DNA of 5,133 nt, taken from assembly GCA_023261345.1 (NCBI GenBank), contig JAHFPE010000075.1, positions 1-5,133 on the forward strand, in the 5' to 3' direction. This document shows, piece after piece, positions 5,081 through 5,133 of the stretch. How positions within the stretch are numbered: position 1 is the stretch's first letter; each line of letters starts with the position of its first letter. The notes beneath the pieces are model-generated. The model was not told the DNA's origin. It searched no databases and worked only from the letters and a program-made list of their open reading frames with translations. Made by a program: the position numbers and the translations under genes. Source of the DNA: Candidatus Woesearchaeota archaeon. GTDB taxonomy: Archaea > Nanobdellota > Nanobdellia > Woesearchaeales > ARS49.

Positions 5081-5133
5081 ATGGTCAAGAAAGTTATTCA
5101 TCATATCAAGCATGCAGCGCACACGTTCCGTCA
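5081..5133 (+). CDS. N-terminus of an unrecognised His-rich protein, cut by the right edge
   Basis: An open frame begins at an ATG at 5081 and is open through 17 codons to the edge: MVKKVIHHIKHAAHTFR. A GTG directly precedes the ATG in frame and another lies at 5048; the ATG is favoured because a TATA-like box sits 24.5 bases upstream, as at other starts here. The visible part is basic, has four His residues in 17, and would form an amphipathic helix. This is not enough to name a family. It follows the TrmB gene on the same strand after 69 bases but appears to have its own promoter. Confidence 0.5.
   Translation, partial: MVKKVIHHIKHAAHTFR

Noticed and set aside
4885..5088. 67-codon minus-strand open frame overlapping the TrmB 3' end
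   Set aside because: Most of it is antisense to the conserved TrmB C-terminus; it has no family resemblance and no independent support.

Overview
The window looks archaeal, probably from a small-genome AT-rich lineage such as a DPANN archaeon (Woesearchaeota/Pacearchaeota-like); this placement is inference. The support is a TrmB-family regulator, a regulator fusing an HTH to a CBS pair (the COG3620-type architecture common in archaea), no Shine-Dalgarno motif in front of any gene, and an AT-rich TATA-like box centred about 24-31 bases upstream of every chosen start. That spacing suggests leaderless or nearly leaderless transcripts.

Layout, left to right. At the left edge is the possible N-terminus of an unrecognised gene running leftward off the window (1-82, minus). 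It is divergent from an HTH plus CBS-pair regulator (152-691, plus), and the gap between them holds two inverted repeats that overlap the two opposing promoters. The regulator converges on the main gene of the window, a 792-residue HD-domain phosphohydrolase of the SAMHD1/dGTPase-like type (766-3144, minus). Divergent from that is a GNAT acetyltransferase (3247-3732, plus). It converges on an unrecognised 136-residue protein (3796-4206, minus), which is divergent from a TrmB-family regulator (4259-5011, plus). The two share a 52-base gap with one TATA-like element that can be read in both directions. At the right edge a His-rich N-terminus starts (5081 onward, plus) and runs off the window.

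The genes alternate strand along the window, so no multi-gene operon is visible; each appears to be a separate transcription unit. The two regulators are the likeliest controllers of their divergent neighbours and of themselves. The GNAT gene and the HD gene may be coordinated through their shared 102-base promoter region. There is no tRNA, rRNA, CRISPR array or insertion sequence in the window. I see no clear novel multi-gene system. The item most worth pursuing is the HD phosphohydrolase, which carries about 345 N-terminal residues I cannot assign and a substitution at a position that contacts the nucleotide in SAMHD1.
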